From the NCBI GenBank assembly GCA_013399115.1, contig VXAA01001497.1, forward strand, positions 1,027,224-1,091,223: a stretch of DNA of 64,000 bases, given 5' to 3'. A model generated the notes under the pieces. That model saw only the letters and a list, made by a program, of their open reading frames with translations, made no database searches and was not told the origin of the DNA. Of the stretch, positions 13,701 through 24,819 are shown in pieces. The stretch's first letter is position 1, and the number at the start of each line of letters is the position of its first letter. A program made the translations under genes and the position numbers. This DNA is from Anseranas semipalmata. Its lineage: Eukaryota; Chordata; Aves; Anseriformes; Anseranatidae.

Positions 13701-16700
13701 TAGGTGCTCTGCGATTCCAGGTGCAAACTTATCTCCCTTGTCCTAGTCCTACTGTAGCACAAAGCATTTTGAATTCTTGAGACAGAGCAATTTTTGCAAG
13801 GCTTTGACTGGAATATGGGCGGCACTGTGTGCAGATCAAATTTATGAAGTGTGTAAAAAAAGAACATGCTGTGACCTGTGACAAACATGGTGCAATGTAA
13901 TTGAGAGGTTTTGTCATATTTCTCCACCCTTTTTTTTTAATTTCATAATTCATGAAGTTTCCCACCTCTATCCAACTGAGATGAAAAATAATCACTGTTC
14001 TGAGGCAGAGTTTACTGCAAATATTGTGCCAGCATATAACAAGAGAATACTGGTTGCTTTTAAGTATGATAGTCCAAATGTAGTCTCAGATTGCTGCATA
14101 TCAAGCAACTGATTGCCAAAAGCGTGGACATGAGTACCAGTGAATGATCACTGTCTATTGCCCTCTGGTGTATGCATCTTAATCTCCATGCAAGACATGT
14201 TTCTGAGTTTAGCCTTAGGTAGGGCTCTTTTGTACGTTATTCTTCATATCATATCTAACAACATAATGTGCTTTGTAATGTAAGGAAAATGCTATTGAGT
14301 CAGACTTTGTTGGCAAAGAAATTGTAGTAGAAAAATTTCCACAAAAGTTCCATGAAGAAGCTACACATGAAACCTAAGGAAAAGATGAATATGAAGATGT
14401 ATTACATGTTGTATTGGATTTGTCTGGTCCTTAGATAGGAAATGCGTATTTGTAAATGCATTGCTTAGGATGTGAAAGGGGTTTATTCGTTGTTTGCTTA
14501 GGGATGATAATGGAAGGTGTGAATAAGGGAAGTGCTGATACCAGATCTAGAAGCCATGATAGAAATTACTCCTAATTGTTTCTTGTCCTTCTATCTTAAG
14601 AAATGGAAAGGCCATATTTTCAGTAAGGGTAGAAAATATGACTTATCTTCTCTCTTCTTAACGTGTACTTTGATCAGTAAGCTGTAATATGAGTTAAAGA
14701 AAATTGAGGAAGAAATTCTTTGTGTAGGAGATAAGGAATACAGAATCCTTGATGTATAGCTTGTTGGAGTCTGAAGTTGCAGTAGGGAACTCAGCTCAGG
14801 ATCCAGTTGCAGAATATACTGTAAAACTACAGAATAAAACTGCATTCCTGTTTATTCCTGGCATTGAAATACCTTAGGAATGCAAGCCGAAAATAGAAAG
14901 GCTTAAGCAACTTGCATTCTCTTTTCCAGTCTCTGCTCTCCAGATACTGATGTAGTAACAGTAGAAATTATGTTAATGGTGCTTGGTGCCAGGAAAACAA
15001 TAGAAGATGCTGTTGAACAAAGCAAAGTAGGGGAAAATATTTCCTTCTCTTGTCTTGTTTTTCTTTTAATGAAATATTAAAGCTGTGGAAAATCGTTTTG
15101 TGTAAAAGCTGAGCCAAATATGTGGTTTTGATGGTTACACTGAAGAGTTGTACCAACAGTTGTACCTAGATGTACCTCAAAGAAATAAAATAGCACTTCA
15201 GAACAGCATATAGAAATATCTGCAGTGTAAGGTTTAATTATTTGACCTATTTGAATTTTATGACAAATTTTACAAACGTAGAAAGTTTATATTGAGATAT
15301 TTTAAAGAACAGTTATTTTCTAAAATGTAGAACTTTGCTAAAGTTGGGGATGTAATAGCAAGCAAAACTGGAATATGTCTTCCTTCTTCATTTTAATTCT
15401 TTAAAAGGTAAGAAAAAATCATGGCAGGTTTTTTTCCCCCTAAAAAGACACCCTATTTCCAACAAGAATTAACTTTAGGAACCATGCCTTGTATTATATA
15501 TGATGTTAGACTAGAGTATCTCATTATTCCTTCTGATTATATAGACTTGTGAAAATTCGCATTTTGCATTCTGATTATCTACAAGTGCCATTCATATAAG
15601 AAAGAATGTAGGATACTGTGTATTTCAACAGCACAGAAAAAATGTTAATCAAAGCCTGTTAGTCTAACGCTAAGAGAATCTGGCTTTGTTTAAATCCTGA
15701 GGCCCTGGCTTAATTTTGTATTCAGTTCTCCTTTGGGCAGGTAGCCCTGCCAGCCCACAGATGAAGTGAAGCCATCAGGAAATATAAATATGTAAATGTT
15801 TGGTATTTCTCATATTCTGTCTCTGGGAAAGTTTTCCTAAAAAAAAAAAAAAANAAAGAAAAGAAAAGAAAAGAAAAGAAAAGAAAAGAAAAACTAAAAA
15901 TTCAGTGATACCTTTGCAAGTAGACCCTTCAAAAATGTACCTACATTAAGTGAACAGGACTGACCTCTTACATAATTAAAGCATAAAAGAACATAGGAAA
16001 AGCATGTAAAAGAATTGTTTTTACAATTTCATACTGGTCAGAAGCTTGTATTGTTCCATGTTGTACTGTTTTGATATATAGCAGTGAACCTTCTTTAACT
16101 GAAATTTCAGGTTGTGGGTCCGTGTAGCAGATGTCAAATAATCTGCATTGATCAACAGTCTGGGGAACGAAACAAAGAATTTCTGCAGTCTCTGTCTGCT
16201 GCCAGAGGTAGAAAGGTCAGTACATCACTCCAAAATAGCTGTACAGAAGGATGTAGTGCATTGCATGCATAGAGAAATACCTGCTGAGAGAGTATTTATG
16301 ATTAAGTTCTTATGCTAATCATTACCATTTGTTTTTTCAGTCAAAAGAGGATGCACGTACAACCCAGATATGATAAGTTTTATTTCCATAAAATGCTCAA
16401 CACATTTTTTATTCAGAAATGGGCTACTAATATACATTATTTTTTACTGTGCTTGCTTTTGTTCAGTATGTACTGCTTTACAATGTGTTTATTTTGGTCT
16501 TGAAAAACACGAGCCAATTTGTTGGTGACATTCAAGAAGAGAAATGTGCAGAAAAATCACAAAGTGATTGTGAAGATACAATTAGCTCTTGAGACTAAAC
16601 CTTACTCTTCCTGAGAGAAACGACTTAGCAGGAAATGCAGAGCAGACATGAATATGGTCAAAGTAGAGAGTAATTGATTAGGAAAGCGACTGGGGAATAG

Positions 16701-19700
16701 GTTTGAAACACAGGCATTGGTTTGGAGTCATTCTGCTTGCTCAGGTTGCATTACTTCTTGGAACTGAGAGTGCTCAGACGATGGCTAGACAGTTTGGCAT
16801 CCGAAAAGCTTCACAAATCTTCTCAGAAGTATTTATTTAGCTGAAAATCCTTACTCTGAAATCACTGTTTACCGTTAAGCTTCTCTTGTAAAAGTTCATT
16901 AGCCAGTCAGGGCTCAGAAGCCTAGCCGATAATAGCTGAACACCAGAGATGGGGACAGCACGGAGGCAGAGCATTAACAAACAAGGTTGCAAATTACTCA
17001 TCGAAACAATGCACAAACAAGTTGCAAATAATGCATTCTTTGTTTAAAAAAAATAAATAAATCGATTTGTCTCAGTGACTCATTAAGCAAACAAAGAGCT
17101 ACATTTTCAATGAGTGTTATCCTTGGGGAATAGCCCCGCTGGCTGCAGCTCAGAGCCAGCTGCCTGGTGCAGAGCGAGAGGGGAGAGGGGCGAGCAGGCA
17201 GGGGCTGGCTGCCCAGGCACGGCTTCCTGCTGACCTGAGATGACTTGGGGTTGCACGGCAGGCTCTGGCATCCAGATTGCTGCAGCACATGTGCCACTGT
17301 GAGATGAGCTCCTGGCCATGGTGGGTAGCCTGAGGACAAGAGCCTTCTCCAGGTAATGGTGAGCCACAGCTGGGACATCTGAGACACTGCAGAGCGCTTT
17401 CTGGGTAGGGACGCTGCCCTGCTGCCCCACAGGGCACCGAGGGCTTTCTCTACCTGTGTGGGTTTTGCTGGATTATGATTTAAAGCCTCTGTGGAGGGAC
17501 AACAGTCTGTTTTGGGGGACCTTCTCAAGTGGAAAGGACACCTTCCCAGGGACACAGATTCTCAGGAGAGGCAAAGCATCTCTTGCATGTTTTCCACAGC
17601 AAAGATGAGCTTCTCTTTGGGTCCGATTGACTCTGGCAATGCAAAGACTTTCTTGATACGAACACTCCTAGAACCACGTGACTCATTCATACAGAATTAA
17701 GGCAAAGAGAGCAATCCAGCCTCTTGAGAACCTGGCATCAGATAAAAGGAGCAAGGCAAGGCAAGGCGCTGCAGAGCACAGTGCTGCTATTCACAGCAGG
17801 GGAGTGCTCTGCTTCCCTCAGCTGTGCAAAGATCCTCATGCTGCAAAGAACAGGGCCTTCAGCTTTTTTATTTTCCCAGCCTTCAGCCAAAGATTACTCT
17901 CAGCACTGCTGGCAGAAGGAGTCTTGTGAGCATGTCCTCCTCTGCATAAGGCCAAGTCTTCTGGGTAAGCTTGACAGCCAAAAGAGATCATTTGAACCGA
18001 TAGCTTGCCTGAATTGGTCTGTGAAGACCTCGTAGCCCATCCCTCCTGCAAGTCATCTGTGGGGTGATGATCACCAGCTGCTTATCAGTGAGTAGCACCT
18101 GAGGACTGTGGCATCTTCAGTGTGCTAAGCAGACCTGGCAGAGGACATTCATCCAAACCTTTCACAGTTCATTGTGGGGAGGGAGAAGCAACATCGAGTT
18201 CATGTGGCTGTGCTAAATTGCAGAGCTAATCCTTTGGTGACTCATGTCTGTAGCATGTGCTTTTCTGTTGAGCAGTCATCTAATATACATCACTTTATTT
18301 TTTTTTCAAATACAGATTCAGTGAAGGAATTTAGCAGTGTTTGTTCCCAGCTGTCAGTAACACATTCAAACTACAACAAACAACTGCAGCAAATATGATT
18401 TAAGCTAATTTCTCAGTACAAGGGGAACTGATATTTTTGAAAGGCCATTGTAGTTGCTCAATTTGCAAAATGTTAGACACTTCATATATGAATGGATAGC
18501 AAATCCTGCATGCTTAGTAAGAGAGCCAGATGTCAATATTTAGCATTTTGTTTTGTTTTGTTTTCCAAGAATACCAACCCAGAAAAATATATTGTACTCT
18601 ATCAACCTGGTAGCCCAAACTAAAGCACTGCCAATGAACTTCAGTAATGACCCGAATAAAGTCAGGCTTGTGAGAGGTGGTTCAATATTTATTTCTGAAA
18701 TTATATTTTTCTCCATTCCTCTGAGACTCTGAGAACCTGGTGCTCCAGGCTGAAAGATCGAGGCTTTGCATACATGGATTACTACTGAAAGTCAGCACCA
18801 GCTACTGTAATTAGCCACACAAGCAATTTGCATGTTTCCTGATAAACGTACAGCAGGGTGATGAAGCCTCGCCAGCTACTTTTTATGAAACCTTTTTTTA
18901 CATTGTTTGAAATAAAATGCAAGCACCTCTACAAAGTGAACTTCAATTCTACTGCCATCAGTTCTGAAGAAACACTCATTAGGAATTCCTTCTGTAATTT
19001 TTGACTGAAAAGGAAAAAATGAGCTGCCCTTCTGTGACAGAACTCTCTGGGTTACTGCAGGAGACTACAAAAGACTAGATAACTGCATTAAGCAAACAGC
19101 ATAAAAATAGCCACATGCTGTTTCACATGCGTCACCACCTGATGCAAATGCACACAGACAGAAAGGAGAGAACATTAAATTCTTGCCCATCTTCTGTGCT
19201 TTGCAGATGCAGTTTAACGCTAACAGTAGTGGAAGCCCTATGGTAGATTTGCAGCAGTGCTATGAGCTGGGACTTGCTGTCAAGGTAGCAAAGGGAATTG
19301 CATTAGCAGTCTGCCCCAGCAGTCTGTATGTATGGAATGCATGGATAGCGGTACATCAAGGGAAATCCATTGTGTTTGCACATGCCCTTCTACACTAAAA
19401 GGTTTGTGTTTTTTCCTATGGGCTTTTGATCCTCTTTTATGTATCTCATTGTGCCTGGGAGGGCTCCCTTTCCTGCAGGATTAGATGCCACACCTTTGGA
19501 CTGCTTACTGAAACGTTAGCAAGGATAGCAAATGACTTCTCTTAACTAATGCATCATTATCATCATTTTCATAGTAATGCAGGGCTTTACACTGTGCAGT
19601 GCTTATCATCCAAAGATCTGGAACACTTGCGAACACTGACTGATGTAATTAATAGACCTCTGAAATAATACGGTTCTCTTTTCTTGTTGGTGGCTGAACT

Positions 19701-22700
19701 GGGAAATGCATTTGTCTAAGGTAGAGAACAAATGAAAATCAGTTCTTAATAAAACACTCTGCTGTCCAGATATTTTCAACAAAATAAGATTTTTTTGTTG
19801 TTGTTGACACCAAGTTAAAACTTTTCTTTCTTTCCAATATGAAAAATCAACATATCAAAAGTAGGTGCTTCCACTTGCCTATTTTGTAAGGCTTTACTGA
19901 TAAGTTTTGGTGCATTCAGAGCTAATAAAGCATCTTTACATTAAAAAAAAAAAAAAAAGAATCATTGAGCTTTAATAATTGCATCTTCCAAACCTTTGCA
20001 TGGGAGGGAGGTTATGCTATATGAATAAAATTAGCGGAAGTGAACAGGTAACTTTATCTGTTGATAGAAAGCAGCTGAGAGCTACTTCAAGGGACAAAAT
20101 CCAGAACTCATCTGTCCAAAGCAAGTGTTAACATGCAGCATCATCTATGTGCTTGTTACACGTTCTAGCAGGGCACTTTCCCTACCAAGTGCTAGTCTGA
20201 ATTAACCGTTTAGGAGCATCTCATCTCAGCCTTTGTCAGATATAGCACCTCACAATTCTATCTTACAAAAGGGGATACTGTACCCAGGATGTTTCTCTAT
20301 CAGTAAATATCCAAGAAATGCAATATTATTGTTGACCCAGTAAATGTATTTGGAACAACATGCAAGAATGACAGCATTTTATAGCTCCTCCTTTCAGTAA
20401 GTGTGATGACTACCATGTGATTCACTGTTGGCAAGAATAAGTACATTTTATCTATTTATCCCAGCAGTGAAGTGTTATAGTTTTACTGATCAAGAAGCTT
20501 TACATTAAGTTTAAGAGTGATAGAAAGTCCGTACTGCCACTGTGTTGGCAGAGCTGCACAACTCACAGTCCAGCCCTCTGCTCAGTTCTGGGTTTGCTCT
20601 GGGGAGTCTGTATGCAGAATAAAATGCCCTTGAAGTCAGGAAAGGGGAGCAACAGCAGAGAGAGATTATGCGGTTCATTGTAATGACTCTGCAGGCTGTA
20701 ATCTCTGTGTCTGAAAGCCTCATTTTTCAACACTGAAATGTGAGAGGGACAATTTTCTACATTTTGTCTTTCTCTTCAAACAGAGCTGGAATGGCAGGAT
20801 GCACAGCTTTTGTGGTTGTTTGGGTTTGTTTTTGCTGAGTCAATATTTGTAATTACTGGAAAAGCAAGGAAATCTACTTAAAAGATACTAAATCCATTTC
20901 TGGTAATCACAAGCTAAATTCTGTTCATTCAGAAAAGCAAGATGTCAGCAATGAAAGTGATCTTACAGGAAAACACTCATCCAAGCAGGCTTTAATACTG
21001 AAATATGTATAATATCAGTATAACATCACCTTGAAAACTCCTTAGGCATCATCCAGGCTCAGAACTCAAAAAAATACCGAGACTTAGATGCCCAGTCAGA
21101 GTAAAGAAATACTGATGGCCAGTATTAAAACAGTATTTAAGAACGCCTGCGAATAACATATACTCACACATGCCTTTTCTTAAATAATCGTGGATGGTTT
21201 AAAGTGCTTTAAGAAGAAAAATGTAGCTAAATGATTCAGAGCAATAGAAATAAGGTAAATTAAATTATCTGTAATGAACAACCTGCCTAGATTTATTTTA
21301 GTCTTGTTTTAAGATAAGATGTCAATACAGTAAATATACATTAAAAATTCTCATGTATCAAATTACTTGATTAACACTGATGAGTTATAAAATTCCTTCC
21401 TGTGTGAAATATGGTGTAGCATGGACATTCATTTTATAATATTTGTTTTATGGTTGCCTGATTTTTAAAACAATTAAATTATGGCAACTGTCATCTTTAT
21501 ATTAGGGCATAGGAATTAAATCCAGGATATTAACCTCAAGGCTGAAAAAGACATCATTTATGCCAACAGAGAAACCACATCTTGTCAACAAATAAGAGAA
21601 AAAAACAAGAACAGGATATTAATATTATATACTTTAATATTTTAAATGAAACAGTAACTGACTTACTATTTTACCATTATGGTTGATCCAACTCAGTCAC
21701 TGTGCTAGTGGATTGGGATCCTGCTGCGCTGCAGTCATTCCTCAGCATTGCATACTAGAACACTCACCATAAGGATCTATCCTGCATCCACTGGTGTTGA
21801 CACCATTGTGGTCACCAGTATCCAAAAAGTATCATTAGTAGGATAGGCCTGATCAGGTTCAACTTCTGCCCCATATGTGTGGAATGCCTGTGAGATGAAG
21901 GAATAGCAGAAATAGCCAAAAAACTCTGGGAGCTGTTTTTCTTTGTAATGTTTAGGATTACAAATGAAACAGAAAGACCCTAATTCAGAGCCATACTGAG
22001 GCAATGTTTGGATAGATCTTTGCTTTACAGCATCGCTGTTGCTTGAGAGTAGGTCTTAGCCTTAAATCTTACTAATTCTTCAAAGACTAAAAGCTGTTTC
22101 ATGTTACCTCATTACTGTATTTTTATTTAATTATATAGTACAAGAACTGGAGAAAACATACTGCCTGCATTTTTAGGCTATCAAATATGATCCCTTAAAT
22201 TTAGCTAATACATTTGGTTATTTTTAATTTGTTGCAATTCCTTTACCTAGTATATTTTTTCTAAACCTGCTGTAAATCAGGTTCCCTCAGTTTCAGGATC
22301 ATTGATCTGAACAATGGCAAAAAATGTAATCAGGAAATGGAGGAGAGTAGACTTTTGTTTAAAAAATGTGTTTGTTCAGACATACCAAATGAATTACATT
22401 TGCTTATTTATTTATTTTACATTTTTGAATGACTGTTCACTTGTAGCCTACCAAAACCAAGTACTTTTTATTAAAACCTGTGAAAAATTGACAGGAAAAT
22501 TAATGTTGGCTTTCCAAGTTATTCCGTTTGAAGAACAAGGACATTCTGAAGTCTACAATTCAATTATCAATTTAACATGATCTTCAGCGTTCGTTTATTT
22601 CTTATTTACATATTTTTTTAATTAACTATTTTCTAATTGCTTGGAAAATATTATCCCAAGGTTGCAAGTCTGTTTCTTGCGGCACATTTCTATGTTCTCC

Positions 22701-23688
22701 ACAGGTGGAAAATAAAACCACAGAAGCACACCAGTCTCTTAATGTGACATTTCCACATCACACCCAGCTGTTCACAGCTGTAACTGTAACATCTAATGTG
22801 CTTAAAATTAAGACTATACATAAGAGTGCAGACACTCAGACCAGGTTGTCAGTGCCTGCGAGGATTTATGGTCAGTAGGTGAAGTGGTTATCCTGCTTCT
22901 TTTTTCTTTATTATCCAGTAATACAAGGACACATATCTAAGTACTTGTAATATTTATGTAGGATGGCTTTGCAGCTAATGACAGATAACAAGTGGTAGTT
23001 GTAATAAAACAAACTTTCTGAATATTTTCTGTAAAATATACTAAAATATTCATAAAAACAAATGAAGGGAAATACACCAAGGCAAGGCAGAACAACGTTC
23101 TGTTAGCAAAGCAAACAATTCATGGTAGGAGACACAAGACTTTTCCTCACTGTTTGAACGTATATGCATTCTGGTGCTGCCTAGCTTTTATTTGTGAAAA
23201 TGCATTAACTGTATTTGTCAGGAAGCCAGAAGAGTCATTAAATGACAAGAGTGTGAGGGAGTGTAAATTACATATATGATACTATGGTACTCATGATGAA
23301 ATACTGCGTTATTTATCCACTTACTTAAGGTATTCTTCTCGAATAGCATGGGGTTAGCTCTTGTTTACCAGTCTATTATAGTTAATTAATTAAAATGTTC
23401 TTAATTACATTGAGATCACACATACATCCTTATTCTTAAAGCAATATTGTTTTTCTAAGCATATCTGGGTTGTGAGATCCTCTATAGATCTGATTACTTT
23501 AGCATGAGTCACATCTCAATGAATATTTTGCTTTTTTTCAGACAAACTTCGGCGTATACCTGATGAACCAGCCCTCGTGCTCGTCTTTTCCAAATATGTT
23601 ATCAGTTGGGTCTCAAGTACTTCCAGTGTTGAAGGAGAATACAGAGATTCAACGCCCAACATCCAGTGAAGAAAAATGTTCAGGATAG
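4644..23688 (+). CDS. MOCOS: Molybdenum cofactor sulfurase, 3' part of the gene (six exons, C-terminal MOSC region)
   Basis: MOCOS is a cytosolic enzyme that transfers sulfur from cysteine to the molybdenum cofactor, which activates xanthine dehydrogenase and aldehyde oxidases. The coding join is 4644-4725, 8671-8795, 9398-9503, 13594-13720, 16111-16215 and 23542-23688. Each exon has AG before it and GT after it (stop in the last), and the split codons match at all five junctions. The product is about 229 residues of a protein that in human has nearly 900. Recognised blocks in order are TYDCGE, SLVNEAQYLLIN, RFRANIVIS, EISIGALRFQ, the cysteine block GPCSRCQIICIDQQSGERN, and SVGSQVLPVLKEN near the end. 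These match my knowledge of vertebrate MOCOS and belong to the MOSC domain. The PLP-binding cysteine-desulfurase-like half is upstream of the window. I found no frameshift or internal stop, so the gene looks intact here. Confidence 0.95.
4726..8670 (+). other. MOCOS intron (3.9 kb)
   Basis: AT-rich sequence between two phase-matched MOCOS exons. A degraded LINE-like patch lies at about 5390-5600. I see no other gene, RNA or well-preserved repeat in it. Confidence 0.85.
5390..5600 (-). repeat. Possible degraded CR1/L2-like LINE relic
   Basis: The stretch GTATCAAGTGCCTTCCTAAA followed by ATTATCTACTGCATTTC recalls the reverse complement of an ancient amniote LINE reverse-transcriptase region. 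The match is from memory of the pattern and is eroded. The borders are guesses. Confidence 0.35.
8671..8795 (+). CDS. MOCOS: MOCOS exon with TYDCGE motif
   Basis: The exon follows a pyrimidine tract and acceptor GATAG ending at 8670, and stops before the donor GTTTGT at 8796. It supplies the third base of the split arginine, then V-K-T-Y-D-C-G-E, a GWFSMFLGRPCRLIRQS stretch and a lysine-rich end. The open frame runs back to an apparent Met at 8624, but that part is intron. It should not be read as a separate small gene. The exon ends one base into a glycine codon that the next exon completes. Confidence 0.93.
8796..9397 (+). other. MOCOS intron (0.6 kb)
   Basis: Short AT-rich intron with GT and AG borders. 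It contains an A-run at about 8810-8823 and a perfect 11-bp inverted repeat with a 2-base loop at 9049-9072. Nothing else is recognisable. Confidence 0.88.
9398..9503 (+). CDS. MOCOS: MOCOS exon with SLVNEAQYLLIN motif
   Basis: A strong T-run acceptor ends at 9397 and the donor GTAAGA starts at 9504. The exon encodes about 35 residues containing SLSLVNEAQYLLINVASI, a MOSC-domain segment that is nearly invariant among vertebrate MOCOS proteins I know. It ends two bases into an arginine codon, completed by the first G of the next exon. The intron before it is only about 600 bases, the shortest in the window. Confidence 0.95.
9504..13593 (+). other. MOCOS intron (4.1 kb) with a CR1 fragment
   Basis: Intron between the SLVNEAQY and RFRANIV exons. 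It contains the minus-strand CR1 3' fragment at 10974-11130. Short open frames around 10.6-10.9 kb and 12.0-12.5 kb have no recognisable domain. Confidence 0.85.
10974..11130 (-). mobile_element. CR1 LINE 3' fragment, reverse orientation
   Basis: Read on the + strand it starts with the reverse complement of the octamer tail and the TGGTTTGGGTTGGAAG block. It continues through CAACCCCCCTGCCATGGGCA to CCAGGGATGGGGCATCCAC, a standard CR1 3' UTR order. It is well preserved and lies in a MOCOS intron, antisense to the gene. Confidence 0.92.
13594..13720 (+). CDS. MOCOS: MOCOS exon with RFRANIVIS and EISIGALRFQ motifs
   Basis: The acceptor ATACAG ends at 13593 and the donor GTGCAA starts at 13721. 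The exon encodes 42 residues: an acidic lead (LEDPLEIEEL), RFRANIVIS, an acidic EEEEW stretch and EISIGALRFQ. This matches the human order RFRANIII, EEEKWDEISIGSLRFQ. It ends in phase 0, as the next exon requires. The codon at 13595 is TTG (Leu), not a start. Confidence 0.96.
13721..16110 (+). other. MOCOS intron (2.4 kb) with a microsatellite
   Basis: AT-rich intron. The one notable feature is the A-run plus (AAAAG)n tract with an ambiguous base at 15839-15895. Confidence 0.85.
15839..15895 (+). repeat. A-run and (AAAAG)n microsatellite with one N
   Basis: About 15 A, an ambiguous base at 15854, then roughly eight AAAAG units. The length may be unreliable in the assembly because of the N inside the low-complexity tract. 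Confidence 0.95.
16111..16215 (+). CDS. MOCOS: MOCOS exon with conserved Cys block GPCSRCQIICIDQQ
   Basis: The acceptor TTTCAG ends at 16110 and the donor GTCAGT starts at 16216. The exon is exactly 35 codons and is phase 0 at both ends. It carries three cysteines in G-P-C-x-R-C-Q-I-I-C followed by IDQQSGERN. This is the hallmark end block of the MOSC domain, where a conserved cysteine is thought to handle the sulfur or bind the cofactor (family knowledge, not shown here). Confidence 0.96.
19575..19660 (+). repeat. Possible MIR relic
   Basis: The phrase GTGCAGTGCTTATCATCCAA, then an AACACTGACTGATGTAATTAA-like order resembles the middle of MIR. It is heavily diverged, so this is a low-confidence call. 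Confidence 0.3.
19924..19958 (+). repeat. AATAAA hexamer followed by an A16 tract in the MOCOS intron
   Basis: AATAAA at 19924-19929 sits 13 bases before an uninterrupted A16 at 19943-19958. The layout resembles either a retroposed mRNA 3' end or an intronic polyadenylation site beside an A-tract. I found no target-site duplication by eye and no recognisable parent gene upstream. Confidence 0.5.
23542..23688 (+). CDS. MOCOS: MOCOS terminal coding exon and stop
   Basis: A T8-CAG acceptor ends at 23541. The exon reads T-N-F-G-V-Y-L-M, then SVGSQVLPVLKEN, then a short polar tail ending C-S-G before TAG at 23686-23688. The NFG-YLM and SVGSQVLPVLKEN blocks correspond to the C-terminus of vertebrate MOCOS. 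The tail after KEN is poorly conserved, as expected in this family. The intron before it is about 7.3 kb, the longest in the window. Confidence 0.95.
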   Translation, partial: TNFGVYLMNQPSCSSFPNMLSVGSQVLPVLKENTEIQRPTSSEEKCSG

Positions 23689-24803
23689 ATTCCCTGGCGG
23701 AGATGAGACTTATATGTAACTCTAGGGAAGTCAGTAGTCAGTTATTCAAAAAGAAAGAAAAATCTTCCACTCATTTGCTTCTGCTTTGAGTCTTTTCATT
23801 TTCTGTTTGCAGTAAACGTTATCAGATGGCAGTACCCTTGATAATTACACCTCACCTACATGTTTTTGCTTGTGATTAGGTTACAGCAGCCATAACTCTA
23901 TTTTGTTTAATTGCTTCAAGATGCAACAGGTTTGATCAAGTTTTACTAGTGAATGACTCCCAAAACAAGCCCAACATTGTTGTCAGAAACCCGCATCTCA
24001 ATGAAGGAAAGTAAACATAACAATACATTACTTCCTTATGCTGCTTTGTTAAAACCACACTTGGGAGAGAGGATGCAGAACATGCTTTAAAACAATGTGG
24101 GTGGGCAGGGCATAGTGGAAGAGTGGCGAGAGAGTAGCAGTCCTTTCAGCTTTTCAAAAATGAAACTGAAGGTGACATATAGACAGTCTGAAGCACAGAA
24201 GAAGAAGGAATTTGCATTGGGAAATCTGTGCCATCCTCTTGGGGAAAGGTGTCTGAGGATGCTAAAAGGGCACAAAGATCAATGGAGATTCAGTATGCCT
24301 TTACAAAATACATTCCTATGAAGCAATTTCATCCATTTGTTCTTGACATCTCTTTCTCATTCCCACTTGCCATTTCTCCATCTGATCCGTTTTATGTGAT
24401 GACTTCCCACCCACTTGTTTCCTTATGTATTTGTGGATGTTGACACATTTTTTCTAATTAGAGATGTCTCAACTAATATAGTCATGATTTCTATACAAAC
24501 TTTGCTTATGCTCAGCAATCTCAAATGGCCAAAATGTTGAAAAATCCACTTGAGGGAATTCTTGAAAGTCTGAATGCTTCTCCATCCTGAATAGGTCAAG
24601 GTATTCTTTTTTCTTACTCATTGTGTTGTTCCTGAGCATTTGATAATGTCCTTCTTGGAAGGCTTTTGAGTTCTTGACTTCCCTAAACATGACTCATGCT
24701 TTCTGATTGTCTGAAACCTAGGACTTAGTCTGATACATCAATTCTTGTGAAAATAAGTAAATAAATAAAGCCACACATTAAAAAAAAAAAAAAAAAAAAA
24801 AAA
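23689..24803 (+). other. MOCOS: Probable MOCOS 3' UTR
   Basis: The sequence runs about 1.1 kb from the MOCOS stop with no coding signal, to two overlapping AATAAA hexamers at 24760-24765 and 24764-24769. I saw no earlier canonical hexamer after the stop. A genomic A-run (24780-24803) starts about 10 bases past the second hexamer. The extent is inference; an earlier variant signal could be the real end. Confidence 0.5.
24760..24769 (+). promoter_or_regulatory. Candidate polyadenylation signal for MOCOS (overlapping AATAAA)
   Basis: Two AATAAA hexamers overlap by two bases about 1.07 kb after the MOCOS stop. The following A-tract is genomic, so cDNA ends mapping here could partly reflect internal priming. 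Confidence 0.5.
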
Positions 24804-24819
24804 GAAAAGGAAAAAAAAA
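24780..24819 (+). repeat. A-rich simple repeat
   Basis: A24 followed by GAAAAGG and a further A-run, directly after the candidate MOCOS polyadenylation hexamers. Confidence 0.9.

Larger units (their letters stand above)
16216..23541 (+). other. MOCOS last intron (7.3 kb)
   Basis: Intron before the terminal exon. It contains a GC-richer patch at about 17.1-17.6 kb that is open in several frames, a TTTTG-type tract near 18550, a possible MIR relic near 19.6 kb, and an AATAAA plus A16 cassette at 19924-19958. No coding gene was recognised inside it. Confidence 0.8.

Noticed and set aside
16998..17555. 185-codon minus-strand frame inside a MOCOS intron, with overlapping 107- and 95-codon frames
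   Set aside because: Low-complexity composition typical of a GC-richer noncoding patch. No domain, and three frames are open at once.
24469..24690. 73-codon minus frame near the MOCOS 3' end
   Set aside because: It lies in the probable MOCOS 3' UTR on the opposite strand, with no recognisable motif.
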